A stretch of 64,000 bases of DNA from Micromussa lordhowensis (GCA_964020085.1 OZ026603.1:5883046-5947045); one strand, 5' to 3'; positions 34,573 through 47,816 are shown, counted from the stretch's first letter. The notes: generated from the letters alone by a model not told the origin. A program made the numbers and translations.

Positions 34573-36020
34573 TGCAGTAGTTTCCCCTGGTCCCAACTTT
34601 GCAGAATTTCAGAAAACGCGCGCTGGGGGTCCCCTTGGCAAATTTGACATAGCTCGGCTTCACGGACACTTTAAGAGGCGCGGTTTAGAGCAAAATGTTC
34701 TGCTAGGTTGGCACTTCAAGGAAATCCTAGTTAAAACATGATGGCATTGGCGCCAGGGTGTTTTTTCTGGCCTTCTTTTTGCAGTAGTTTCCCCTGGTCC
34801 CAACTTTGCAGAATTTCAGAAAACGCGCGCTGGGGGTCCCCTTGGCAAATTTGACATAGCTCGGCTTCACGGGCACTTTAAGAGGCGCGGTTTGCAGCAA
34901 AATGTTTTGCTAGGTTGGCACTTCAAGGAAATCTTAGTTAGAACATGATGGCATTGGCGCCAGGGTGTTTTTTCTGGCCTTCTTTTTGCAGTAGTTTCCC
35001 CTGGTCTCAACTTTGCAGAATTTCAGAAAACGCGCGCTGGGGGTCCCCTTGGCAAATTTGACATAGCTCGGCTTCACGGGCACTTTAAGAGGCGCGGTTT
35101 GCAGCAAAATGTTTTGCTAGGTCGGCACCTCAAGGAAATTCTAGTTAGAACATGATGGCATTGGCGCCAGGGTGTTTTTTCTTGCCTTCTTTTTGCAGTA
35201 GTTTCCCCTGGTCCCAACTTTGCAGAATTTCAGAAAACGCGCGCTGGGGGTCCCCTTGGCAAATTTGACATAGCTCGGCTTCACGGGCACTTTAAGAGGC
35301 GCGGTTTGCAGCAAAATGTTCTGCTAGGTTGGCACTTCAAGGAAATTGTAGTTAAAACATGATGGCATTGGCGCCAGGGTATTTTTTCTGGCCTTGTTTT
35401 TGCAGTAGTTTCCCCTGGTCCCAACTTTGCAGAATTTCAGAAAACGCGCGCTGGGGGTCCCCTTGGCAAATTTGACATAGCTCGGCTTCACGGCACTTTA
35501 AGAGGCGCGGTTTGCAGCAGAATGTTCTGCTTGGTTGGCACTTCAAGGAAATCCTAGTTAGAACATGATGGCATTGGCGCCAGGGTGTTTTTTCTGGCCT
35601 TGTTTTTGCAGTAGTTTCCCCTGGTCCCAACTTTGCAGAATTTCAGAAAACGCGCGCTGGGGGTCCCCTTGGCAAATTTGACATAGCTCGGCTTCACGGG
35701 CACTTTAAGAGGCGCGGTTTGCAGCAAATTGTTCTGCTAGGTTGGCACTTTAAGGAAATCCTAGTTAGAACATCATGGCATTGGCGCCAGGGTGTTTTTT
35801 CTGGCCTTCTTTTTGCAGTAGTTTCCCCTGGTCCCAACTTTGCAGAATTTCAGAAAACGCGCGCTGGGGGTCCCCTTGGCAAATTTGACATAGCTCGGCT
35901 TCACGGGCACTTTAAGAGGCGCGGTTTGCAGCAAAATGTTCTGCTAGGTTGGCACTTCAAGCAAATCCTAGTTAGAACATGATGGCATCGGCGCCAGGGT
36001 GTTTTTTCTGGCCTTTTTTT
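34573..36020. repeat. 7-monomer block, shortened copy at 47817-48850
   Basis: Shared ordered marks with the 47.8-kb block: CACGGACAC with TTTAGAGC (34675-34691), GGTCGGCACCTC then TTCTTGCC, GCAGCAAATTG, a CATCATGG or CGTCATGG cassette end, and CAAGCAAAT with GCATCGG (35958 and 48788). Two monomers (35194-35606) have no partner in the other block. They carry GGGTATTTTTTC, CACGGCAC (1-bp deletion) and GCAGCAGAATG. Confidence 0.8.
35194..35813. repeat. trimer (620 bp), also at 46163 and 46783
   Basis: Three monomers in order carry GGGTATTTTTTC, then a 1-bp deletion in CACGGGCAC with AGCAGAATGTTCTGCT and CTTGG, then GCAGCAAATTG with CATCATGG. The same trimer is present twice in tandem about 11 kb downstream. 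Confidence 0.85.
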
Positions 36021-36640
36021 TGCAGTAGTTTCTCCTGGTCCCAACTTTGCAGAATTTCAGAAAACGCGCGCTGGGGGTCCCCTTGGCAAATTTGACATAG
36101 CTCGGCTTCACGGGCACTTTAAGAGGCGCGCTTTGCAGCAAAATGTTCTGCTAGGTTGGCACTTCAAGGAAATTCTAGTTAGAACATGATGGCATTGGCG
36201 CCAGGGTGTTTTTCTGGCCTTCTTTTTGCAGTAGTTTCCCCTGGTCCCAACTTTGCAGAATTTCAGAAAACGCGCGCTGGGGGTCCCCTTGGCAAATTTG
36301 ACATAGCTCGGCTTCACGGGCACTTTAAGAGGCGCGGTTTGCAGCAAAATGTTCTGCTCGGTTGGCACTTCAAGGAAATCCTAGTTAAAACATGATGGCA
36401 TTGGCGCCAGGGTGTTTTTTCTGGCCTTCTTTTTGCAGTAGTTTCCCCTGGTCCCAACTTTGCAGAATTTTAGAAAACGCGCGCTGGGGGTCCCCTTGGC
36501 AAATTTGACATAGCTCGGCTTCACGGGCACTTTAAGAGGCGCGGTTTCCAGCAAAATGTTTTGCTAGGTTGGCACTTCAAGGAAATCTTAGTTAGAACAT
36601 GATGGCATTGGCGCCAGGGTGTTTTTTCTGGCCTTCTTTT

Positions 36641-37675
36641 TGCAGTAGTTTCCCCTGGTCTCAACTTTGCAGAATTTCAGAAAACGCGCGCTGGGGATCC
36701 CCTTGGCAAATTTGACATAGCTCGGCTTCACGGGCACTTTAAGAGGCGCGGTTTGCAGCAAAATGTTCTGCTAGGTCGGCACTTCAAGGAAATCCTAGTT
36801 AAAACATGGTGGCATTGGCGCCAGGGTGTTTTTTCTGGCCTTCTTTTCGCAGTAGTTTCCCCTGGTCCCAACTTTGCAGAATTTCAGAAAACGCGCGCTG
36901 GGGGTCCCCTTGGCAAATTTGACATAGCTCGGCTTCACGGGCACTTTAAGAGGCGCGGTGTGCAGCAAAATGTTTTGCTAGGTTGGCACTTCAAGGAAAT
37001 CCTAGTTAGAACATGATGGCATTGGCGCCAGGGTGTTTTTTCTGGCCTTCTTTTTGCAGTAGTTTCCCCTGGTCCCAACTTTACAGAATTTCAGAAAACG
37101 CGCGCTGGGGGTCCCCTTGGCAAATTTGACATAGCTCGGCTTCACGGGCACTTTAAGAGGCGCGGTTTCAAGCAAAATGTTCTGCTAGGTTGGCACTTCA
37201 AGGAAATCCTAGTTAGAACATGTTGGCATTGGCGCCAGGGTGTTTTTTCTGGCCTTCTTTTTGCAGTAGTTTCCCCTGGTCCCAACTTTGCAGAATTTCA
37301 GAAAACGCGCGCTGGGGGTCCCCTTGGCAAATTTGACATAGCTCGGCTTCACGGGCACTTTAAGAGGCGCGGTTTGCAGCAAAATGTTCTGCTAGGTTGG
37401 CACTTTAAGGAAATTTGATTTAAAACATGATGGCATTGGCGCCAGGGTGTTTTTTCTGGCCTTCTTTTTGCAGTAGTTTCCCCTGGTCCCAACTTTGCAG
37501 AATTTCAGAAAACGCGCGCTGGGGGTCCCCTTGGCAAATTTAACATAGCTCGGCTTCACGGGCACTTTAAGAGGCGCGGTGTGCAGCAAAATGTTTTGCT
37601 AGGATGGCACTTCAAGGAAATTCTAGTTAGAACATAATGGCATTGGCGCCAGGGTGTTTTTTCTGGCCTTCTTTT
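36641..37675. repeat. 5-monomer HOR, unit 1 (1035 bp)
   Basis: It starts with a GGTCTCAAC/GGGGATCCCC monomer (BamHI site 36695) with GGTCGGC and ACATGGTGG. Next come a TTCGCAG monomer, a TTTCAAGC monomer with ACATGTTGG, a monomer with AAATTTGATTT, and one with GGATGGC. Confidence 0.85.
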
Positions 37676-38710
37676 TGCAGTAGTTTCCCCTGGTCTCAAC
37701 TTTGCAGAATTTCAGAAAACGCGCGCTGGGGATCCCCTTGGCAAATTTGACATAGCTCGGCTTCACGGGCACTTTAAGAGGCGCGGTTTGCAGCAAAATG
37801 TTCTGCTAGGTCGGCACTTCAAGGAAATCGTAGTTAAAACATGGTGGCATTGGCGCCAGGGTGTTTTTTCTGGCCTTCTTTTCGCAGTAGTTTCCCCTGG
37901 TCCCAACTTTGCAGAATTTCAGAAAACGCGCGCTGGGGGTCCCCTTGGCAAATTTGACATAGCTTGGCTTCACGGGCACTTTAAGAGGCGCGGTTTGCAG
38001 CAAAATGTTTTGCTAGGTTGGCACTTCAAGGAAATCGTAGTTAGAACATGATGGCATTGGCGCCAGGGTGTTTTTTCTGGCCTTCTTTTTGCAGTAGTTT
38101 CCCCTGGTCCCAACTTTGCAGAATTTCAGAAAACGCGCGCTGGGGGTCCCCTTGGCAAATTTGACATAGCTCGGCTTCACGGGCACTTTAAGAGGCGCGG
38201 TTTCAAGCAAAATGTTCTGCTAGGTTGGCACTTCAAGGAAATCCTAGTTAGAACATGTTGGCATTGGCGCCAGGGTGTTTTTTCTGGCTTTCTTTTTGCA
38301 GTAGTTTCCCCTGGTCCCAACTTTGCAGAATTTCAGAAAACGCGCGCTGGGGGTCCCCTTGGCAAATTTGACATAGCTCGGCTTCACGGGCACTTTAAGA
38401 GGCGCGGTTTGCAGCAAAATGTTCTGCTAGGTTGGCACTTCAAGGGAATTTGAGTTAAAATATGATGGCATTGGCGCCAGGGTGTTTTTTCTGGCCTTCT
38501 TTTTGCAGTAGTTTCCCCTGGTCCCAACTTTGCAGAATTTCAGAAAACGCGCGCTGGGGGTCCCCTTGGCAAATTTGACATAGCTCGGCTTCACGGGCAC
38601 TTTAAGAGGCGCGGTTTGCAGCAAAATGTTCTGCTAGGATGGCATTTCAAGGAAATCCTAGTTACAACATGATGGCATTGGCGCCAGGGTGTTTTTTCTG
38701 GCCTTCGTTT
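37676..38710. repeat. 5-monomer HOR, unit 2 (1035 bp)
   Basis: Same five types in order, with BamHI site at 37730. Changes from unit 1 include GTGTGCAGC to GTTTGCAGC in the second monomer, AAATCC to AAATCG cassettes, and GGATGGCATTTC with TTACAAC in the fifth monomer, which then takes part in a dimer repeat. Confidence 0.85.
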
Positions 38711-39331
38711 TGCAGTAGTTTCCCATGGTCTCAACTTTGCAGAATTTCAGAAAACGCGCACTGGGGATCCCCTTGGCAAATTTGACATAGCTCGGCTTCA
38801 CGGGCACTTTAAGAGGCGCGGTTTGCAGCAAAATGTTCTGCTAGGTTGGCACTTCAAGGAAATCTTAGTTAGAACATGATGGCATTGGCGCCAGGGTGTT
38901 TTTTCTGGCCTTCTTTTTGCAGTAGTTTCCCCTGGTCCCAACTTTGCAGAATTTCAGAAAACGCGCGCTGGGGGTCCCCTTGGCAAATTTGACATAGCTC
39001 GGCTTCACGGGCACTTTAAGAGGCGCGGTTTGCAGCAAAATGTTCTGCTAGGATGGCATTTCAAGGAAATCCTAGTTACAACATGATGGCATTGGCGCCA
39101 GGGTGTTTTTTCTGGCCTTCGTTTTGCAGTAGTTTCCCATGGTCTCAACTTTGCAGAATTTCAGAAAACGCGCACTGGGGATCCCCTTGGCAAATTTGAC
39201 ATAGCTCGGCTTCACGGGCACTTTAAGAGGCGCGGTTTGCAGCAAAATGTTCTGCTAGGTTGGCACTTCAAGGAAATCTTAGTTAGAACATGATGGCATT
39301 GGCGCCAGGGTGTTTTTTCTGGCCTTCTTTT
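38504..39331. repeat. dimer repeat (414 bp), two copies
   Basis: Units 38504-38917 and 38918-39331 each have GGATGGCATTTCAAGG with TTACAAC and CCTTCGTTTTG, followed by TTTCCCATGG, GGTCTCAAC, GCGCACTGGGGATCC. The two copies appear essentially identical. They overlap the end of the 5-mer unit 2. Confidence 0.85.
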
Positions 39332-41815
39332 TGCAGTAGTTTCCCCTGGTCCCAACTTTGCAGAATTTCAGAAAACGCGCGCTGGGGGTCCCCTTGGCAA
39401 ATTTGACATAGCTCGGCTTCACGGGCACTTTAAGAGGCGCGGTTTGCCGCAAAATGTTCTGCTAGGTTGGCACTTTAAGGAAATCCTAGTTAGAACATGA
39501 TGGCATTGGCGCCAGGGTGTTTTTTCTGGCCTTCTTTTTGCAGTAGTTTCCCCTGGTCCCAACTTTGCAGAATTTCAGAAAACGCGCGCTGGGGGTCCCC
39601 TTGGCAAATTTGACATAGCTCGGCTTCACGGGCACTTTAAGAGGCGCGGTTTGCAGCAAAATGTTCTGCTAGGTTGGCACTTTAAGGAAATCCTAGTTAA
39701 AACATGATGGCATTTGCGCCAGGGTGTTTTTTCTGGCCTTCTTTTTGCAGTAGTTTCCCCTGGTCCCAACTTTGCAGAGTTTCAGAAAACGCGCGCTGGG
39801 GGTCCCCTTGGCAAATTTGACATAGCTCGGCTTCACGGGCACTTTAAGAGGCGCAGTTTGCAGCAAAATGTTCTGCTAGGTTGGCACTTTAAGGAAATTG
39901 TAGTTAGAACATGATGGCATTGGCGCCAGGGTGTTTTTTCTTGCCTTCTTTTCGCAGTAGTTTCCCCTGGTCCCAACTTTGCAGAATTTCAGAAAACGCG
40001 CGCTGGGGGTCCCCTTGGCAAATTTGACATAGCTCGGCTTCACGGGCACTTTAAGAGGCGCGGTTTGCAGCAAAATGTTCTGCTAGGTTGGCACTTGAAG
40101 GAAATCCTAGTTCAAACATGATGGCATTGGCGCCAGGGTGTTTTTTCTGGCCTTCTTTTTGCAGTAGTTTCCCCTGGTCCCAACTTTGCAGAATTTCAGA
40201 AAACGCGCGCTGGGGGTCCCCTTGGCAAATTTGACATAGCTCGGCTTCACGGGCACTTTAAGAGGCGCGGTTTGCAGCAAAATGTTCTGCTAGGTTGGCA
40301 CTTTAAGGAAATCCTAGTTAGAACATGATGGCATTGGCGCCAGGGTGTTTTTTCTGGCCTTCTTTTTGCAGTAGTTTCTCCTGGTCCCAACTTTGCAGAA
40401 TTTCAGAAAACGCGCGCTGGGGGTCCCCTTGGCAAATTTGACATAGCTCGGCTTTACGGGCATTTTAAGAGGCGCGGTTTGCAGCAAAATGTTCTAATAG
40501 GTTGGCACTTCAGGGAAATCCTAGTTAGAACATGATGGCATTGGCGCCAGGGTGTTTCCTGTGGCCTTCTTTTTGCAGTAGTTTCCCCTAGTCCCAACTT
40601 TGCAGAATTTCAGAAAACGCGCGCTGGGGGTCCCCTTGGCAAATTTGACATAGCTCGGCTTCACGGGCACTTTAACAGGTGCAGTTTGCAGCAAAATGTT
40701 CTGCTAGGTTGGCACTTTAAGGAAATCCTAGTTAGAACATGATGGCATTGGCGCCAGGGTGTTTTTTCTGGCCTTCTTTTTGCAGTAGTTTCCCCTGGTC
40801 CCAACTTTGCAGAATTTCAGAAAACGCGCGCTGGGGGTCCCCTTGGCAAATTTGACATAGCTCGGCTTCACGGGCATTTTAAGAGGCGCGGTTTGCAGCA
40901 AAATGTTTTGCTAGGTTGGCACTTTAAGGAAATTGTAGTTAGAACATGATGGCATTGGCGCCAGGGTGTTTTTTCCGGCCTTCTTTTTGCAGTAGTTTCC
41001 CCTGGTCCCAACTTTGCAGAATTTCAGAAAACGCGCGCTGGGGGTCCCCTTGGCAAATTTGACATAGCTCAGCTTCACGGGCACTTTAAGAGGCGCGGTT
41101 TGCAGCAAAATGTTTTGCTAGGTTGGCACTTGAAGGAAATACTAGTTAGAACATGATGGCATTGGCGCCAGGGTGTTTTTTCTGGCCTTCTTTTTGCAGT
41201 AGTTTCCCCTGGTCCCAACTTTGCAGAATTTCAGAAAACGCGCGCTGGGGGTCTCCTTGGCAAATTTGACATAGCTCGGCTTGACGGGCACTTTAAGAGG
41301 CGCGGTTTGCAGCAAAATGTTCTGCTAGGTTGGCACTTCAAGGAAATCCTAGTTAGAACATGATGGCATTGGCGCCAGGGTGTTTTTTCTGGCCTTCTTT
41401 TTGCAGTAGTTTCCCCTGGTCCCAACTTTGCAGAATTTCAGAAAACGCGCGCTGGGGGTCCCCTTGGCAAATTTGACATAGCTCGGCTTCACGGGCACTT
41501 TAAGAGGCGCAGTTTGCAGCAAAATGTTCTGCTAGGTTGGCACTTTAAGGAAATCCTAGTTAGAACATGATGGCATTGGCGCCAGGGTGTTTTTTCTGGC
41601 CTTCTTTTTGCAGTAGTTTCCCCTGGTCCCAACTTTGCAGAATTTCAGAAAACGCGCGCTGGGGGTCCCCTTGGCAAATTTGACATAGCTCGGCTTCACG
41701 GGCACTTTAAGAGGCGCGGTTTGCAGCAAAATGTTTTGCTAGGTTGGCACTTCAAGGAAATCCTAGTTAGAACATGATGGCATTGGCGCCAGGGTGTTTT
41801 TTCTGGCCTTCTTTC
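39332..41815. repeat. mixed monomers, no tandem higher-order period seen
   Basis: Twelve monomers with isolated marks: TTTGCCGCAAAATG (39443), CAGAGTTTCAG (39775), TTCTAATAGG (40493), GTTTCCTGTGG (40554), TTTAACAGGTGCAG (40671). The TCTCCTGG/GGCTTTACGGGCATTTT type occurs at 40367. Confidence 0.6.
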
Positions 41816-42643
41816 TGCAGTAGTTTCCCCTGGTCCCAACTTTGCAGAATTTCAGAAAACGCGCGCTGGGGGTCCCCTTGGCAAATTTGACATAGCTCGG
41901 CTTCACGGGCACTTTAAGAGGCGCGGTTTGCAGCAAAATGTTCTGCTAGGTTGGCACTTGAAGGCAATTTTAGTTAGAACATGATGGCATTGGCGCCAGG
42001 GTGTTTTTTCTGGCCTTCTTTTTGCAGTAGTTTCCCCTGGTCCCAACTTTGCAGAATTTCAGAAAACGCGCGCTGGGGGTCCCCTTGGCAAATTTGACAT
42101 AGCTTGGCTTCACGGGCATTTTAAGAGGCGCGGTTTGCAGCAAAATGTTCTGCTAGGTTCGCACTTGAAGGAAATCCTAGTTAGAACATGATGGCATTGG
42201 CGCCAGGGTGTTTTTTCTGGCCTTCTTTTTGCCGTAGTTTCCCCTGGTCCCAACTTTGCAGAATTTCAGAAAACGCGCGCTGGGGGTCCCCTTGGCAAAT
42301 TTGACATAGCTCGGCTTCACGGGCACTTTAAGAGGCGCGGTTTGCAGCAAAATGTTCTGCTAGGTTGGCACTTGAAGGAAATCCTAGTTAGAACATGATG
42401 GCATTGGCGCCAGGGTGCTTTTTCTGGCCTTCTTTTTGCAGTAGTTTCCCCTGGTCCCAACTTTGCAGAATTTCAGAAAACGCGCGCTGGGGGTCCCCTT
42501 GGCAAATTTGACATAGCTCGGCTTCACGGGCACTTTAAGAGGCGCGGTTTGCAGCAAAATGTTCTGCTAGGTTAGCACTTTAAGGCAATCCTAGTTAGAA
42601 CATGATGGCATTGGCGCCAGGGTGTTTTTTCTGGCCTTCTTTT
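41816..42643. repeat. 4-monomer block, partner of 32503-33330
   Basis: Carries the same ordered marks as its partner (TTGAAGGCAAT, GGGCATTTT, GCCGTAG, GGTGCTTTTTC), with extra changes such as AGCTTGG (42102) and GGTTCGCAC (42157). It is followed by a TCTCCTGG monomer. Confidence 0.75.
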
Positions 42644-44713
42644 TGCAGTAGTTTCTCCTGGTCCCAACTTTGCAGAATTTCAGAAAACGCGCGCTGGGGG
42701 TCCCCTTGGCAAATTTGACATAGCTCGGCTTTACGGGAATTTTAAGAGGCGCGGTTTGCAGCAAAATGTTCTGCTAAGTTGGCACTTCAAGGAAATCCTA
42801 GTTAAAACATGATGGCATTGGCGCCAGGGTGTTTTTTCTGGCCTTCTTTTTGCAGTAGTTTCCCCTGGTCCCAACTTTGCAGAATTTCAGAAAACGCGCG
42901 CTGGGGGTCCCCTTGGCAAATTTGACATAGCTCAGCTTCACGGGCACTTTAAGAGACGCGGTTTGCAGCAAAATGTTTTGCTAGGTTGGCACTTCAAGGA
43001 AATCCTAGTTAGAACATGATGGCATTGGCGCCAGGGTGTTTTTTCTGGCCTTCTTTTTGCAGTAGTTTCCCCTGGTCCCAACTTTGCAGAATTTCAGAAA
43101 ACGCGCGCTGGGGGTCCCCTTGGCAAATTTGACATAGCTCGGCTTCACGAGCACTTTAAGAGGCGCAGTTTGCAGCAAAATGTTCTGCTAGGTTGGCACT
43201 TTAAGGAAATCTTAGTTAGAACATGATGGCGTTGGCGCCAGGGTGTTTTTTCTGGCCTTCTTTTTGCAGTAGTTTCCCCTGGTCCCAACTTTGCAGAATT
43301 TCAGAAAACGCGCGCTGGGGGTCCCCTTGGCAAATTTGACATAGCTCGGCTTCACGGGCACTTTAAGAGGCGCGGTTTGCAGCAAAATGTTTTGCTAGGT
43401 TAGCACTTTAAGGAAATATTAAATAGAACATGATGGCATTGGCGCCAGGGTGTTTTTTCTGGCCTTCTTTTTGCAGTAGTTTCCCCTGGTCCCAACTTTG
43501 CAGAATTTAAGAAAACGCGCGCTGCGGGTCCCCTTGGCAAATTTGACATAGCTCGGCTTCACGGGCACTTTAAGAGGCGCGGGTTGCAGCAAAATGTTCT
43601 GCTAGGTTGGCACTTTAAGGAAATCCTAGTTAAAACATGATGGCATTGGCGCCAGGGTGTTTTTTCTGGCCTTTTTTTTGCAGTAGTTTCCCCTGGTCCC
43701 AACTTTGCAGAATTTTAGAAAACGCGCGCTGGGGGTCCCCTTGGCAAATTTGACATAGCTCGGCTTCACGGGCACTTTAAGAGGCGCGGTTTGCAGCAAA
43801 ATGTTTTGCTAGGTTGGCACTTCAAGGAAATCCTAGTTAGAACATGATGGCATTGGCGCCAGGGTGTTTTTTCTGGCCTTATTTTTGCAGTAGTTTCCCC
43901 TGGTCCCAACTTTGCAGAATTTCAGAAAACGCGCGCTGGGGGTCCCCTTGGCAAATTTGACATAGCTCGGCTTCACGGGCACTTTAAGAGGCGCGGTTTG
44001 CAGCAAAATGTTCTGCTAGGTTGGCACTTGAAGGAAATCCTAGTTAAAACATGATGGCATTGGCGCCAGGGTGTTTTTTCTGGCCTTCTTTTTGCAGTAG
44101 TTTCCCCTGGTCCCAACTTTGCAGAATTTCAGAAAACGCGCGCTGGGGGTCCCCTTGGCAAATTTGACATAGCTCGGCTTCACGGGCACTTTAAGAGGCG
44201 CGGTTTGCAGCAAAATGTTCTGCTAGGTTGGCACTTTAAGGCAATTTTAGTTAGAACATGATGGCATTGGCGCCAGGGTGTTTTTTCTGGCCTTCTTTTT
44301 GCAGTAGTTTCCCCTGGTCCCAACTTTGCAGAATTTCAGAAAACGCGCGCTGGGGGTCCCCTTGGCAAATTTGACATAGCTCGGCTTCACGTACACTTTA
44401 AGAGGCGCGGTTTGCAGCAAATTGTTCTGCTAGGTTGGCACTTTATGGAAATTTTAGTTAGAACATCATGGCATTGGCGCCAGGGTGTTTTTTCTGGCCT
44501 TCTTTTTGCAGTAGTTTCCCCTGGTCCCAACTTTGCAGAATTTCAGAAAACGCGCGCTGGGGGTCCCCTTCGCAAATTTGACATAGCTCGGCTTCACGGG
44601 CACTTTAAGAGGCGCGGTTTGCACCAAAATGTTCTGCTAGGTTGGCACTTCAAGCAAATCCTAGTTAGAACATGATGGCATCGGCGCCAGGGTGTTTTTT
44701 CTGGCCTTCTTTT
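42644..44713. repeat. mixed monomers, no tandem higher-order period seen
   Basis: Ten monomers with scattered marks (GGGAATTTTAAG near 42736, AAGAGACGCGG near 42951, CACGAGCAC near 43147, ATTAAATAGAAC near 43418, CACGTACAC near 44389). The last one (44507) is CACCAAAATG with CAAGCAAAT, resembling 35814 and 48644. Confidence 0.6.
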
Positions 44714-45955
44714 TGCAGTAGTTTCTCCTGGTCCCAACATTGCAGAATTTCAGAAAACGCGCGCTGGGGGTCCCCTTGGCAAATTTGACATAGCTCGGCT
44801 TCACGGGCACTTTAAGAGGCGCGCTTTGCAGCAAAATGTTCTGCTAGGTTGGCACTTCAAGGAAATTCTAGTTAGAACATGATGACATTGGCGCCAGGGT
44901 GTTTTTTCTGGCCTTCTTTTTGCAGTAGTTTCCCCTGGTCCCAACTTTGCAGAATTTCAGAAAACGCGCGCTGGGGGTCCCCTTGGCAAATTTGACATAG
45001 CTCGGCCTCACGGGCACTTTAAGAGGCGCGGTTTGCAGCAAAATGTTCTGCTAGGTTGGCACTTGAAGGAAATCCTAGTTAAAACATGATGGCATTGGCG
45101 CCAGGGTGTTTTTTCTGGCCTTCTTTTTGCAGTAGTTTCCCCTGGTCCCAACTTTGCAGAATTTCAGAAAACGCGCGCTGGGGGTCTTCTTGGCAAATTT
45201 GACATAGCTCGGCTTCACGGGCACTTTAAGAGGCGCGGTTTGCAGCAAAATGTTCTGCTAGGTTGGCACTTCAAGGCAATCCTAGTTAGAACATGATGGC
45301 ATTGGCGCCAGGGTGTTTTTTCTGGCCTTCTTTTTGCAGTAGTTTCCCCTGGTCCCAACTTTGCAGAATTTCAGGAAACGCGCGCTGGGGGTCCCCTTGG
45401 CAAATTTGACATAGCTCGGCTTCACGGGCACTTTAAGAGGCGCGCTTTGCAGCAAAATGTTCTGCTAGGTTGGCACTTCAAGGAAATTCTAGTTAGAACA
45501 TGATGACATTGGCGCCAGGGTGTTTTTTCTGGCCTTCTTTTTGCAGTAGTTTCCCCTGGTCCCAACTTTGCTGAATTTCAGAAAACGCGCGCTGGGGGTC
45601 CCCTTGGCAAATTTGACATAGCTCGGCCTCACGGGCACTTTAAGAGGCGCGGTTTGCAGCAAAATGTTCTGCTAGGTTGGCACTTGAAGAAAATCCTAGT
45701 TAAAACATGATGGCATTGGCGCCAGGGTGTTTTTTCTGGCCTTCTTTTTGCAGTAGTTTCCCCTGGTCCCAACTTTGCAGAATTTCAGAAAACGCGCGCT
45801 GGGGGTCTTCTTGGCAAATTTGACATAGCTCGGCTTCACGGGCACTTTAAGAGGCGCGGTTTGCAGCAAAATGTTCTGCTAGGTTGGCACTTCAAGGCAA
45901 TCCTAGTTAGAACATGATGGCATTGGCGCCAGGGTGTTTTTTCTGGCCTTCTTTT
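44714..45955. repeat. trimer HOR (621 bp), two copies
   Basis: Units 44714-45334 and 45335-45955 share in order: GCGCGCTTTGC with GATGACATT; GGCCTCACGG with a TTGAAG cassette and AAAAC; and GGGGGTCTTCTTGG with CAAGGCAAT. Confidence 0.85.
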
Positions 45956-46162
45956 TGCAGTAGTTTCCCCTGGTCCCAACTTTGCAGAATTTCAGGAAAC
46001 GCGCGCTGGGGGTCCCCTTGGCAAATTTGACATAGCTCGGCTTCACGGGCACTTTAAGAGGCGCGGTTTGCAGCAAAATGTTCTGCTAGGTTGGCACTTT
46101 AAGGAAATGCTAGTTACAACATGATGGCATTGGCGCCAGGGTGTTTTTTCTGGCCTTCTTCC

Positions 46163-47402
46163 TGCAGTAGTTTCCCCTGGTCCCAACTTTGCAGAATTTC
46201 AGAAAACGCGCGCTGGGGGTCCCCTTGGCAAATTTGACATAGCTCGGCTTCACGGGCACTTTAAGAGGCGCGGTTTGCAGCAAAATGTTTTGCTAGGTTG
46301 GCACTTCAAGGAAATCCTAGTTAAAACATGATGGCATTGGCGCCAGGGTATTTTTTCTGGCCTTCTTTTTGCAGTAGTTTCCCCTGGTCCCAACTTTGCA
46401 GAATTTCAGAAAACGCGCGCTGGGGGTTCCCTTGGCAAATTTGACATAGCTCGGCTTCACGACACTTTAAGAGGCGCGGTTTGCAGCAGAATGTTCTGCT
46501 TGGTTGGCACTTCAAGGAAATCCTAGTTAGAACATGATGGCATTGGCGCCAGGGTGTTTTTTCTGGCCTTCTTTTTGCAGTAGTTTCCCCTGGTCCCAAC
46601 TTTGCAGAATTTCAGAAAACGCGCGCTGGGGGTCCCCTTGGCAAATTTGACATAGCTCGGCTTCACGGGCACTTTAAGAGGCGCGGTTTGCAGCAAATTG
46701 TTCTGCTAGGTTGGCACTTTAAGGAAATCCTAGTTAGAACATCATCGCATTGGCGCCAGGGTGTTGTTTCTGGCCTTCTTCCTGCAGTAGTTTCCCCTGG
46801 TCCCAACTTTGCAGAATTTCAGAAAACGCGCGCTGGGGGTCCCCTTGGCAAATTTGACATAGCTCGGCTTCACGGGCACTTTAAGAGGCGCGGTTTGCAG
46901 CAAAATGTTTTGCTAGGTTGGCACTTCAAGGAAATCCTAGTTAAAACATGATGGCATTGGCGCCAGGGTATTTTTTCTGGCCTTCTTTTTGCAGTAGTTT
47001 CCCCTGGTCCCAACTTTGCAGAATTTCAGAAAACGCGCGCTGGGGGTTCCCTTGGCAAATTTGACATAGCTCGGCTTCACGACACTTTAAGAGGCGCGGT
47101 TTGCAGCAGAATGTTCTGCTTGGTTGGCACTTCAAGGAAATCCTAGTTAGAACATGATGGCATTGGCGCCAGGGTGTTTTTTCTGGCCTTCTTTTTGCAG
47201 TAGTTTCCCCTGGTCCCAACTTTGCAGAATTTCAGAAAACGCGCGCTGGGGGTCCCCTTGGCAAATTTGACATAGCTCGGCTTCACGGGCACTTTAAGAG
47301 GCGCGGTTTGCAGCAAATTGTTCTGCTAGGTTGGCACTTTAAGGAAATCCTAGTTAGAACATCATGGCATTGGCGCCAGGGTGTTTTTTCTGGCCTTCTT
47401 TT
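46163..47402. repeat. trimer HOR (620 bp), two tandem copies
   Basis: Units 46163-46782 and 46783-47402 both begin TTCC before TGCAGTAG (46161 and 46781). They carry GGGTATTTTTTC, GGGGGTTCCC, the CACGACAC 1-bp deletion, AGCAGAATGTTCTGCT, GCAGCAAATTG and CATCATSG (S = C or G). They appear almost identical. A related single trimer lies at 35194-35813. Confidence 0.9.
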
Positions 47403-47816
47403 TGCAGTAGTTTCCCCTGGTCCCAACTTTGCAGAATTTCAGAAAACGCGCGCTGGGGGTCCCCTTGGCAAATTTGACATAGCTCGGCTTCACGGAAACT
47501 TTAAGAGGCGCGCTTTGCAGCAAAATGTTCTGCTAGGTTGGCACTTCAAGCAAATCCTAGTTAGAACATGATGGCACCGGCGCTAGGGTGTTTTTTCTGG
47601 CCTTCTTTTTGCAGTAGTTTCTCCTGGTCCCAACTTTGCAGAATTTCAGAAAACGCGCGCTGGGGGTCCCCTTGGCAAATTTGACATAGCTCGGCTTCAC
47701 GGGCACTTTCAGAGGCGCGCTTTGCAGCAAAATGTTCTGCTAGGTTGGCACTTTAAGGCAATTCTAGTTAGAACATGATGGCATTGGCGCCAGGGTGTTT
47801 TTTCTGGCCTTCTTTT

